From Puffinus mauretanicus (lineage: Eukaryota > Chordata > Aves > Procellariiformes > Procellariidae), in assembly GCA_023333565.1 (NCBI GenBank), contig JAJKFH010000801.1, forward strand, positions 1,178,001-1,242,000: a stretch of DNA of 64,000 bases. The letters are read 5' to 3'. Position 1 is the first letter of the stretch. Each line of letters opens with the position of its first letter. The position numbers and the translations under genes are program-made. Positions 13,390-23,420 of the stretch are shown here, one piece after another. Under the pieces are notes generated by a model, which worked only from the letters and a program-made list of their open reading frames with translations, was not told the DNA's origin and made no database searches.

Positions 13390-13620
13390 TTTGGAGGGAG
13401 ACAGAATTTTAGTCTTAGCTTTGCAACTGATTTTGCTGTGTGTATGTTAGTTCTCTCTGTTTCTTTTCTCACCTTCTGTCTGTCTTGCCTCTGAAGACTG
13501 TAAGCTCTTCAGAGCCAAAATTGGCTTCCACTGTATGTTTATATGCTGTCTGGCACACTGAGACTCAGATCACAGTTGGGGTTTCTGCATGCTGCTGGAA
13601 TATAAATAATAAACCTCCTT
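13390..13620 (+). mobile_element. Ancient MIR-like SINE
   Basis: The segment follows the order of an amniote MIR-type SINE. First comes a core like 'agctttgcaactgattttgctgtgtg' (compare 'agctctgccactgacttgctgtgtg'), then a CTCTCTGTTTC tract. Next is 'gactgtaagctcttcagagcc', then 'gtctggcacactgagactcagatcacagttggggtttct', ending in 'aatataaataataaa'. The last part is the L2/MIR-type tail common in reptile genomes. The element is strongly diverged and has no coding capacity. The subfamily name is left open. Confidence 0.6.
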
Positions 13621-14761
13621 TTTCTTTCACTAATTCTACCTCTGCATCTCTTGATATTTCCCTAGTTGTGCTCAGTTCTTTCACAAGATTGCTGAGACAT
13701 TTCAGGAAAAGCACACAGTCCTTGCTTACCAGTTATCCTACTGATGTCAGAACAGAACCACAGTGACTGCAGCTGAGCTTGGGATGGAGCATTACCAGGA
13801 AAAAAGTTTAAGATGTGGTTCCAAATGGCCTTCCAGTAGTGACAGGTGCAGGAATGGTGATGACTTTTCTGTACATGTGATGCAGTTTGTTTTGTGCACA
13901 TTGAACTGATGTAAGAGAAATTGTTTTGGCCAAACGCAGCATCCTTCTCTTGCTGAAACAGTACTCAGATCACACCACATCTTAATATTCACAAATATCC
14001 CAGAAGATGTGTCATATCTGTGCCAGAGCAGTCTCACAAAAGCTCCGTACCTTTGAAATCTTGCCAATCCTTGGTTTTGTGCCAGCTGTGCTTCAGCATA
14101 AACGATCTAGTTGCTTCTTTCCCTAGAAGCCCTTCAGAATGAGCTTCACCACATAGTGCTTGTGTGGCTGCTCATAGACTGTCTAATATCCAGAGGCCAT
14201 TAAAACTTGACAATCACACTTCAAAGGAAACTCCCTGGCTCCATGGAGGGGAATGTTTTGGGGGATCCACTAGATCCACAGAGCCTTTTCTCTCCAAAAT
14301 TGCCAACTTAAGGGATATTCATTCTAGGCATTCAGTTCAGGTGCCTTAGGGAGGAACCTGGGCTCTCTATAGTCAGTGGGGAGGGGGGTACCTTCCCAGA
14401 GTGTGATTTCAGAGCTCGTAAGTTTTAAACATGCTTAATTCGATTGACTAGAGACCCCAACTGTAGATAGTAAGTATACTTTTCTAATGCTTTCTCTTGG
14501 TTTTTTTTTTTTCCAGTTTCCAAAGAAGGTGAGGCATTCACAGTCATGCTTGTGTGTTTCTGACTTATTTTCCCCGTTTTGGTAATTTTATACCCAACTC
14601 TGGCAAAGCTATGTGAGGGTAGAAGTCTATATTGCCACAATTTTTCTTTGAAAATAAGTAGTCTGGTAAGAAAAGATGCAATTCATAGACCCTTGAAGGG
14701 AGACTGCAGTGTAATTTTTGGTCTTATCAAGCACTAGAGGCCTTATAAAGGAAGAGCTGTT
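13621..14761. other. Intergenic DNA 5' of the large CR1
   Basis: No gene is recognised. The CR1 homology begins at about 14762 and I see no obvious target-site duplication across the junction, which is usual for CR1. Confidence 0.5.
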
Positions 14762-15688
14762 ACGGATGATCTGCTCAGCCTGGTGGCAGAGCTGAAGGAG
14801 GAAGTGGAGAGGTTAAGGAGCATCAGGGAGTGCGAGAGGGAGATAGATTGGTGGAGCCACACCCTACCGTCCCTGAGGCAAGGGCAGCACACGGAGGCTC
14901 CGCAAGAAGCGGAGGAACCCCTGCCCTCTTGCCACTAGGCAGAAGGAGGAGACCCAGGCGACTGAGGGGAATGGACACAGGTCCCTGCTCGGGGTGCCAG
15001 GCGAACCCCTGCCCGACCTCCCTCACCTCAACCTTCCCAGTTGCCCCTACACAACAGATATGGGGCTCTGGAACTTGAGGGCCAGACGAACGAGGACGCA
15101 GATGAAGGCCCATCTAGGGGGTTGCCCAAGGCGAGGCAGCCAGCCCCACAAATTACGACTGCCTCCGCTAAGAAAAAAAGGAGGGTAATTGTCATTGGTG
15201 ATTCCCTTCTGAGGGAGGCGGAGGGCCCAAATTGTCGGCCAGACCCATCCCACAGGGAAGTCTGCTGCCTCCCTGGGGCCCGGGTGAAGGACATTACTAG
15301 GAAGCTCCCTAGTCTCGTGCAGGCCTCCGATCACTACCCGCTACTGGTTATACAGGCTGGCAGCGAGAAGGTGGCTGAGAGAAGTCCCAAAGGGATCAAA
15401 AGGGACTTCAGGGCGCTGGGGCGACTGGTGGGAGGATCGGGAGCACAGGTAGTGTTTTCCTCGATCCCTTTAGTGGCAGGGCGGAACACTGAAAGGAACA
15501 GGAAAACTCATCGGATCAACACGTGGCTTAGGGGCTGGTGCCTTCAGCAGAATTTTGGCTTCTTTGACCACGGGGAGGTTTACACGGCACCGGGCCTGCT
15601 GGCGACGGACGGAGTTCAGCTGTCTCGCAGGGGGAAAAGGATTCTCACGTATGAGTTGGCGGGGCTCATCGAGAGGGCTTTAAACTAG
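14762..15688 (+). pseudogene. CR1 ORF1 (esterase-domain protein), truncated with two stops
   Basis: ORF1 of CR1 encodes an RNA-binding accessory protein with a SGNH/GDSL-hydrolase-like domain. One frame (codon phase of 14762) reads the coiled segment LVAELKEEVERLRSIREC, then 'DWWSHTLPSLRQ'. It meets TAG at 14936-14938 (a likely CAG-to-TAG change) and TGA at 14963-14965, then stays open to the natural end ERALN at 15688. Within the open 3' part (counting from 15041) the nucleophile block VIVIGDSLLR is at residues 49-58 and the glycine block LPGAR at 77-81. The Asn block reads AGSEK (106-110) and the C-terminal block TDGVQLS (189-195). The Asn and the catalytic His of a typical SGNH domain are therefore absent. 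The 5' end, including any zinc-finger part, is missing. Confidence 0.9.
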
Positions 15689-15750
15689 ATTCGAAGGGGG
15701 AAGGGGATAAAACCAGGCTCACTAGAGAAGAGCCTAGGGACCGCACGCCA

Positions 15751-18546
15751 ATGTCAGGGGAGAAATCGGCAGCCCAGCTCAAGTGCCTCTATACCAATGC
15801 ACGCAGCATGGGCGGCAAACAGGAGGAGCTGGAAGCCATTGTGCAGCGGGGTAGCTATGACTTAGTCGCCATCACGGAAACATGGTGGGACGAGTCTCAC
15901 GATTGGAGTGCTGCAATGGATGGCTATAAGCTCTTCAGAAGGGACAGGCGAGGAAGGAGAGGCGGTGGGGTAGCCCTGTATGTTAGGGAGTGCTTTGACT
16001 GTCTAGAGCTCAATGGTAGTGATGACGAGGTCGAGTGCTTGTGGGTAAGGATGAGGGGGAAGGCCAACAAGGCAGATATCCTGCTGGGAGTCTGTTATAG
16101 ACCACCTAGCCAGGATGAGGAGGCAGACGAAATATTCTACAAGAGGCTGGCAGAAGTCTCACAGTCGCTAGCCCTTGTTCTTGTGGGGGACTTCAACTTT
16201 CCGGACGTCTGCTGGCAGTACCACACGGCAGAGAGGAAACAGTCGAGGAGGTTCCTGGAGTGTGTGGAGGATAACTTCCTGACGCAGCTGGTAAGCGAGC
16301 CCACCAGGGGAGGTGCCTCGCTCGACTTGCTGTTTACAAACAGAGAAGGGCTGGTGGGAGATGTGGTGGTCGGAGGCCGGCTTGGGCTTAGTGACCATGA
16401 AATGATAGAATTCTCGATACTTGGTGAAGTAAGGAGGGGGGCCAGCAAAACCGCTACCATGGACTTCCGGAGGGCGGACTTTGGCCTGCTCAGGACACTG
16501 GTCGAGAGGGTCCCTTGGGAGACAGTCCTGAAGGGCAAAGGGGTCCAGGAAGGCTGGACGTTCTTCAAGAAGGAAGTCTTAAAGGCGCAGGAGCGGGCTG
16601 TCCCCATGTGCAGCAAGAAGAACGGGCGGGGAAGATGACCGGCCTGGCTGAACGGGGAGCTCTGGCTGGGACTCAGGAAAAAAGGAGAGTTTATCACCTT
16701 TGGAAGAAGGGGCAGCCAACTCAGGAAGAGTACAGGGATCTCGTGAGGTTGTGCAGAGAGGAAATTAGAAAGGCAAAAGCCCAGCTGGAACTCAACCTGG
16801 CCGCTGTCGTGAGAGACAACAAAAAATGCTTTTACAAGTATATTAATGACAAAAGGAGAGCCAAGGAGAATCTCCATCCTCTATTGGATGCGGGGGGGGA
16901 ACGTTGCCACCAGGGATGAGGATAAGGCTGAGGTACTCAACGCCTTCTTTGCCTCAGTCTTTAGTAGTCAGAGCGGTTATCCTCAGGGTACTCAGCCCCC
17001 TGAGCTGGAAGACAAGGACGACGAACAGGATTAACCCCCCATAATCCATGAGGAAGAAGTTAATGACCTGCTACGCCACCTGGACATTCACAAGTCTATG
17101 GGGCCGGATGGGATCCACCCGAGGGTACTGAGGGAGCTGGCGGAGGAGCTTGCCGAGCCGCTCTCCATCATTTACCAGCAGTCCTGGTTAACTGGGTAGG
17201 TCCCAGATGACTGGAGGCTCGCCAATGTGACGCCCATCTATAAGAAGGGCCGGAAGGAGGATCCGGGAAACTACAGGCCGGTCAGCCTGACCTCGGTGCC
17301 GGGGAAGATCATGGAGCGGTTTGTTTTGAGGGTGCTCACGAGCCATGTCTGGGACAACCAGGGGATCAGGCCCAGCCAGCACGGGTTCATGGAAGGCAGG
17401 TCCTGCTTGACCAACCTGATCTCCTTCTATGACCAGGTGACCCGCCTAGTGGATGAGGGAAAGGCTGTGGATGTGGTCTACCTGGACTTCAGTAAAGCCT
17501 TTGACACTGTCTCCCACAGCATTCTCCTAGAGAAGCTGGCGGCTCACGGCCTAGACAGGTGCACTCTTCGCTGGGTAAAAAACTGGCTGGACGGCCGAGC
17601 CCAGAGAGTTGTGGTCAACGGAGTTAAATCCAGTTGGCGGCCGGTCACGAGCGGTGTTCCCCAGGGCTCAGTACTGGGGCCGGTCCTGTTCAATATCTTT
17701 ATCAACGATCTGGACGAGGGGATCGAGTGCTCCCTCAGTAAGTTTGCAGATGACACCAAGTTGGGCGGGAGTGTTGATCTGCTGGAGGGCAGGAAGGCTC
17801 TGCAGAGGGACCTGGACAGGCTGGATCGATGGGCTGAGGCCAACTGTATGAGGTTCAACAAGGCCAAGTGCCGGGTCCTGCACTTCGGCCACAACAACCC
17901 CAGGCAACGCTACAGGCTTGGGGAAGAGTGGCTGGAAAGCTGCCCAGAGGAAAAGGACCTGGGGGTGCTGGTTGACAGCCGGCTGAACATGAGCCGGCAG
18001 TGTGCCCAGGTGGCCAAGAAGGCCAATGGCATCCTGGCCTGTATCAGAAATAGTGTGGCCAGCAGGAGCAGGGAGGTGATCGTGCCCCTGTACTCGGCAC
18101 TGGTGAGGCCGCACCTCGAATCCTGTGTTCAGTTTTGGGCCCCTCACTACAAGAAGGACCTTGAGGTGCTGGAGCGTGTCCAGAGAAGGGCAACGAAGCT
18201 GGTGAAGGGCCTGGAGCACAAGTCTTATGAGGAGCGGCTGAGGGAACTGGGGTTGTTTAGCCTGGAGAAGAGGAGGCTGAGGGGAGACCTCATCGCGCTC
18301 TACAACTACCTGAAAGGAGGTTGTAGCGAGGTGGGTGTTGGTCTCTTCTCCCAAGTAACAAGCGATAGGACGAGAGGAAATGGCCTCAAGTTGCGCCAAG
18401 GGAGGTTTAGATTGGGCATTAGGAGAAATTTCTTTACTGAAAGAGTGGTCAGGCCTTGGAACAGGCTGCCCAGGGAAGTGGTTGAGTCACCATCCCTGGA
18501 AGTATTTAAAAGACGTGTGGATGAGGCCCTTAGGGACATGGTGTAG
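15751..18546 (+). pseudogene. CR1 ORF2 (endonuclease-reverse transcriptase), multiple lesions
   Basis: ORF2 supplies target nicking and cDNA synthesis. From ATG 15751 the endonuclease is intact: LYTNARS (13-19), ITETWW (41-46, catalytic Glu), VGDFNFPD (145-152) and SDHE (214-217). Lesions follow in order: TGA at 16636-16638 (KNGRGR-stop-PAWLN, likely CGA to TGA); a 1-bp loss in the A6 run at 16678-16683; a 1-bp gain in the G8 run at 16892-16899; TAA at 17032-17034; TAG at 17197-17199 (SWLTG-stop-VPDDW). From there the frame is open to 18546 and contains the RT motifs: NYRPVSLTS (15-23 of the segment from 17227), LDFSKAFD (86-93), [11 protein letters not shown] (142-152) and the catalytic FADD (173-176). 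The remainder is the CR1 C-terminal region ending EALRDMV. Three of the five lesions sit at CpG or homopolymer hot spots. Confidence 0.95.
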
Positions 18547-18612
18547 TGGGCATGGTGGTGTTGGATTGACGGTTGGACACGATGATCTTAGAGGTCTTTT
18601 CCAACCTTACTG

Positions 18613-18628
18613 ATTCTATGATTCTATG
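18613..18628 (+). repeat. CR1 3'-terminal 8-bp repeats (ATTCTATG x2)
   Basis: Two exact copies of ATTCTATG end the element. CR1 elements terminate in such short repeats instead of poly-A, and they are thought to guide reverse transcription start. They fix the 3' boundary and orientation. Confidence 0.9.
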
Positions 18629-21600
18629 AAATGTCCCACCCACAGGACAAATTTCAGTCGGAGCTGATACCTCATTAGACACTGGAGAATCTAACCATTA
18701 GCTATGTCTTGATAGAAAAGTTTGCTTCACTAGTTCTGCTACTCCACAAAAATGCATGTTGGCTTTTTGTCTCCTGCTTTTATCGTCTGCCTTTAGGCCA
18801 GTTGTTTGTTATGTGACTGGCAAATCCAAGTACTGCAATCTGCGAGCAGCAGTGTAAAATACCATCTGCTGTGAATGACTCTCATTGCTATGTACCCTTA
18901 GAACATCACCAAAGATGTATGTTAAGATACAATGAAAGGCTTCAGGAGACAGAAATGCAACTGAAGCAACATTTTGCTCCATACATGATCCCATTGTCGC
19001 CAGTAGGATTGTCTGAAGTTTAAATTAGCATATAACCTGACCTCAGCTGTTGAACATTAAGCAGTAGGGACAAATCCATTTCCATTAATCATGGTGATGG
19101 TCAATGTAAAACGTCTGCATTAAGTCATTGTGCTAATCTAAGAAAGCAAAGGTTGCTGCTCTGATTTGAGACAGTAAGAAATAGAAAGGAAATCTGCAGT
19201 AAGGAAATGGGCAAAGTGAGTGGCATCAAAAATTGCTTTCATGCAACCCTTTTTGTGCTGCCTTAGGCTTTTGCATTGCTTTGCTAAAAGGAAACCAGTG
19301 TAATTCCAGCTGGAAAAGAACAGTGCCCACTTAATACAAGTTTGTGGCATTGATATTATATGAATAGGCCACTGAACTTAAGGATTCTTCTGCCCTTTGG
19401 ACATATATAGAAGGTTATTGCTTTTCCTGTGCATATTTGCTTTTCAAATAGCAGGAAGTGATTTGGTTATTGCAGATGGTCAGTTCATTCAGACTCATAG
19501 CATTTCTCAGCTTGTAATGTAGGAGCTTGTAGCAGGCAAGCTAAGCAATGAAATAGTATTCTGAACTTCTGGGTCATCAACAGGAAGCAGGTTTTGGAAA
19601 AATTAAAAAGTATTTTGTAGTTGCAATATCCCATATATTTTACTGCATTATAGTACACTAGTGAAATGACTGGTGGTGCTTTGAAATGTCTCTGGTACTC
19701 ATTTGTGCCAGAGTCATGAAAGATGTGTACAGACAAAGGCATCACAGGTAAAATTCAGAGTGCAGGAGGAGAGTGAAAAATTGCCCTATTGTATAAATAG
19801 AAAAGCTTACTGAAATACCAAAAGTCTCCTCATTTAAACAGCATGCTGTGGCTGTACTTTCTGTACAAATAAACAAGAAACCTGGTTCCTCCCATATAAA
19901 TAATCCCAGGGATGAACATAGTATCCCATAAATATTCTACTCCCCTAGCCAATACCTATCTGGGTTTAATTTGCCAGTCTTGAGAGAATATAATTCTTCT
20001 TTCATTACATAGAGGCCTAATGTCTGGAGACTGTGAAAAGACTGCCATTGTCTTTAGTGGACTTTGGATCAAGCTTGGGTTCCATCTTTAGACCGTCAAG
20101 AGTTTGGAAGCCCTCTATGTCTTCTGTCTGGACTGAGGTTCCAAACTTTGCCATGCCAGTGTCTTGTGCATGTATGTGTGTTTGTGTCCCCATGTATGTA
20201 TATATAAGCACTGAGATATTTGCTAGCATTTTCAAAAGTGAATCTGGAGTGCTGGAAGTTAGGTGCTCTCTCCACTCATGTCTGGGTGTGGATGAAGGTG
20301 AGCTGCCTGAACTTCATCTACAGCAATACGGAGGTCTTGAGGGTAGGATGAGGAAACAGGTATTATCTGTGCCTTAGAAAGAAGGAATTGTATCTAATGC
20401 CCGTTGGACAATGCCTGCTGACCTTTCTTTCCAGCTGCCTTGTCCATGCCTAGTGATCTGTGGCCGGATTATTGTTGCACTGTCACAGGCCAGTTATGGA
20501 GATGCACAGATTTTCCTTTTGAGAGAAACATTTTGCTTGGCGTGGCCAGCCCAGGATCTCCGCTGGTCATTTTTAGGTCATGGGTGGTGCATAAGATGTC
20601 AGTTGTGATCTATTGTGCCTGGAGCTTGTCCAGCACAAGGATCATGCTTGCATCATCGAGCTGAGATCAGAAGGGTGCCTGACCCATATGCCCATTAAAA
20701 GCTAAGGCAATTACCAGAATGTTCTCCAGGACTCTGGAATGTGTTTCTAATCACAGATCTCTAATATTTAGAGAATTAGAGTATGTTGCAAAAGGCAGAG
20801 AGGACTTTGGTTTTCTTCCTCCTGCACTGAAGCAAGGGATGGCTGTGAAAGTGGCTGGCTGACTGGGTTTCTGTAAAACTGATTACTTTAAAGCTGTTGA
20901 AATTTTATTGAGTGGTTAATGATGTTAGGGCACTGAGACCCATGGAGAGGCAAATTTGTTAATCACTTTAAATCTAAATAAACAAATAAGTTGTCGTAGC
21001 ACATGCAGTATTTCCGTTCTGTTCTTTATAAATTACCTTTTCCTCCAGAACTCCCCTTTGCTCAGTGCTGCAGACAGAAAGCATCTCATTGATTTGATTT
21101 GATGATTTTAAGAAATGGATGTGAATCATTACATACTTCCTCAGCTCACCAGTAATCCTAGAAACAGGAAAGTAGCTGGGCATATAAACACTGCTTCTAT
21201 ACTCCCGCTTTCCTGTGCTACTCTGCCCTGGATTGCAGAGCCCTCTGGCCATCCTGTGTGGAGAGACAGTCTGGAAGCAAGAGCATACGGCGCTTCTTGT
21301 ACAAGGGAAGCGAGAGAGGTGTGTCACAGCTATATAACCTGCTCATCTGCTGCCTAAAGACCCAGAGTCCCTGAGAGAAGAAAGGGGAAGCCTACCTCTC
21401 CTCTGTCCTTGTACTGATACACAGTAAGTCAGAATTGCTGTGTGTAAGGGTGAAGTACATGTATGTTCTCTGCTATGCCCTGAAGCTTGGCAGAGCTCTG
21501 GAAGAGATATGTAAATGGCAGACAAAGATGGACAGCACTTCCTTTACACACAGCATCATCAGTGTGTAGCTCTTTGCCCAGCAAACAGCTTTCTTTGACA

Positions 21601-23289
21601 TACCCAAACACAAGCTCAAAACAAAATGTCTCAAAGCAGAACATAAATAAGCATGCGTGTAGGGGTCCTGAATTAAAACACAGGGTTTTTGATAAGTCTT
21701 ATTTCTGCTTTGGATGTTTTTCACTCCCCCTGAGGAGCAAAAGAAGTTACTAAATATTGAAAAGTAGTCAAGCTTTATCCTTAACAGGAAAGAGAATGAT
21801 AGCGCTGGAGAAAGCAAGGAGTGAAAGAAGGATTGTAGCTCTTCACAGAGTAAAGGTGAGGGTGCCGATTGATGAGGTGATTGTCCAGAGTGTTACCACC
21901 ATAATATAAAGCTGTAGCCCTGATCTTGCAAAGATTTCTGGGCAGACTGAACAACATTTCTTACAGGACTGGGCCATATGATCACTTCATTAGGATCACC
22001 CATTTCTAAGGATGAGCATTTCCAACTTCAGGTCCAATCCTGCCATCACTGAACTCAGTGGAGAACTTTGCAGGTGCTTTGCTGGTGCAGGACAGATGCT
22101 TGAGTAAAGGATATAATGCATGAACACACATGTTTTCCTGCAAAAATTGGGTAGCAGATTGCAGTTCTGGAGTGTGTTCTAGCTTCTTGCTTCCCCTCCC
22201 CTCCAGCTGTTAATTATTATTCTGGTTTAGATCTTAAGGGAGGAATTATTTATCTTTTGCTATTTGTGTTTCAGTGAAACATTAACAATCTCTTACTAAT
22301 TGCCTGTGCTAATTATCTCAACAGTAGCAGTATTCCTGCTCATCTAGTGAAGCCATGAAGGGAGAACGTGAAGCAGGAATAATGAAATCATTTTGTTGTC
22401 CCCTTTCTGTGCATGCTGCACAGGAGTAAAAGCGTGGTAGATCCCGACCCTGCTATGCACAAAATGCAGTGCTCAAGTCCTGCCTGTAGGAGGGCAGACG
22501 TTTGGGAATGCTTCTGTGGAGAAGTTTGGGGTGTTTTGCAGTATGCCATAATTCCGTGTTTACACAGCTGTCTCTCTCTCCTGTGTACATTGACACAAAG
22601 CAACCACATGCTCCTTTGAATGAAATCTTTCAGCCCAAAGATTTGAATGTTTTAAAAACATTTGTGCATAGCAAACCACAGTGGTTTAGTATGAGTGACA
22701 AGCATTCCTCATTTGTAATCAGTGCTTACAGGCATTTGCTATGATACCAGTTATTTACAGAAGGAAAATTAGAAATGTTACCCAGCATGTTACTGGTATA
22801 ATTAAACTGAATGAAATATAAGGTAGGAGTGTGCGATAAATAATAAAAGTATTTATTGAAAAAAGTAAGGGCTGCTAACACTTATCTAATACAAAAGATT
22901 TTGCAATGGCAGACTTAATAAATATGCCTTTTCTGTAGTGCTGTTTTCCACAAAACATAAATCCTTTTTGTTAAATAAAATGACTGAAAGAAAGCACAGA
23001 GTTATGGAAATACATGACTGATGAAGAGAAGGCGATATGAGTTATTCTAATGTAAAAGGCTGTCTCACATCTCTAATGCTGACCTTTTTCCAGTGAAATA
23101 CATTTACAGTGTTACATGTTACTTGTTAATAATTTCAACTGTTCTGGTCTTTAAGTTCACAACTCTTATCTTGAATATGTATTTTAAAGTAACTGTGACC
23201 ATTTTCTGAGAGACAGAAGAGTCTGATCATTTTTCATATGTAGACGTAACTAGGACAAATGTCTGTCCTTGGCATCCAGGTGCTTTCCT
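18629..23289. other. Intergenic AT-rich DNA
   Basis: No exon or RNA gene is recognised. At about 21915-22090 there are decayed motifs such as 'cctgatcttgcaaagattt' and 'ggtccaatcctgccatcactgaactcagtgg'. These resemble the 'CACTGAAGTCAATGGGAG' class of very old amniote repeats, but I cannot name or bound an element. The remainder is featureless. Confidence 0.5.
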
Positions 23290-23420
23290 ACCATTAATCT
23301 TCACAGCCCCCTCTGGGGTAGGTGGAGGTTGTTATGCATGCATTTTATTCCTGGGGTAATTTAAACAGAATCAGAGCAGCTTGCCCAAAATTTAATCCTG
23401 GTCTGACTGAAGTTAATAGG
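23290..23420 (-). mobile_element. Probable ancient MIR/L2-type fragment (antisense)
   Basis: The + strand reads 'ctggggtaggtggaggttgttatgcatgc..tttattcctggggtaa....cagagcagcttgcccaaaatt'. This mirrors the order 'gaggtaggt-(attatccccattttacagatg)-gaaactgag-cagagaggtt-aacttgcccaaggt' of MIR/L2 copies read in reverse. It is strongly diverged, so the call is tentative. Confidence 0.4.

Larger units (their letters stand above)
14762..18628 (+). mobile_element. Near-full-length CR1 non-LTR retrotransposon, inactivated
   Basis: About 3.87 kb of a CR1 LINE (full-length elements are about 4.5 kb) lie in sense orientation. The element starts within ORF1 (DDLLSLVAELKEEVERL) and runs through an esterase-like ORF1 domain, an apurinic-type endonuclease and a reverse transcriptase. 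It then has a short 3' UTR and two exact ATTCTATG units (18613-18620, 18621-18628). The 3' UTR reads 'ggttggacacgatgatcttagaggtcttttccaacc'. There is no poly-A, as expected for CR1. The 5' end is truncated and both ORFs carry lesions, so it cannot mobilise itself. The long surviving frames indicate it is much younger than the other CR1 copies in the window. Confidence 0.96.

Noticed and set aside
16137..16877. 246-codon minus-strand frame
   Set aside because: Antisense shadow of CR1 ORF2.
17668..18399. 243-codon minus-strand frame
   Set aside because: Antisense shadow of the CR1 reverse-transcriptase region.
14762..18628. Target-site duplication flanking the large CR1
   Set aside because: No convincing direct repeat on both sides was seen; CR1 insertions usually lack clear ones.
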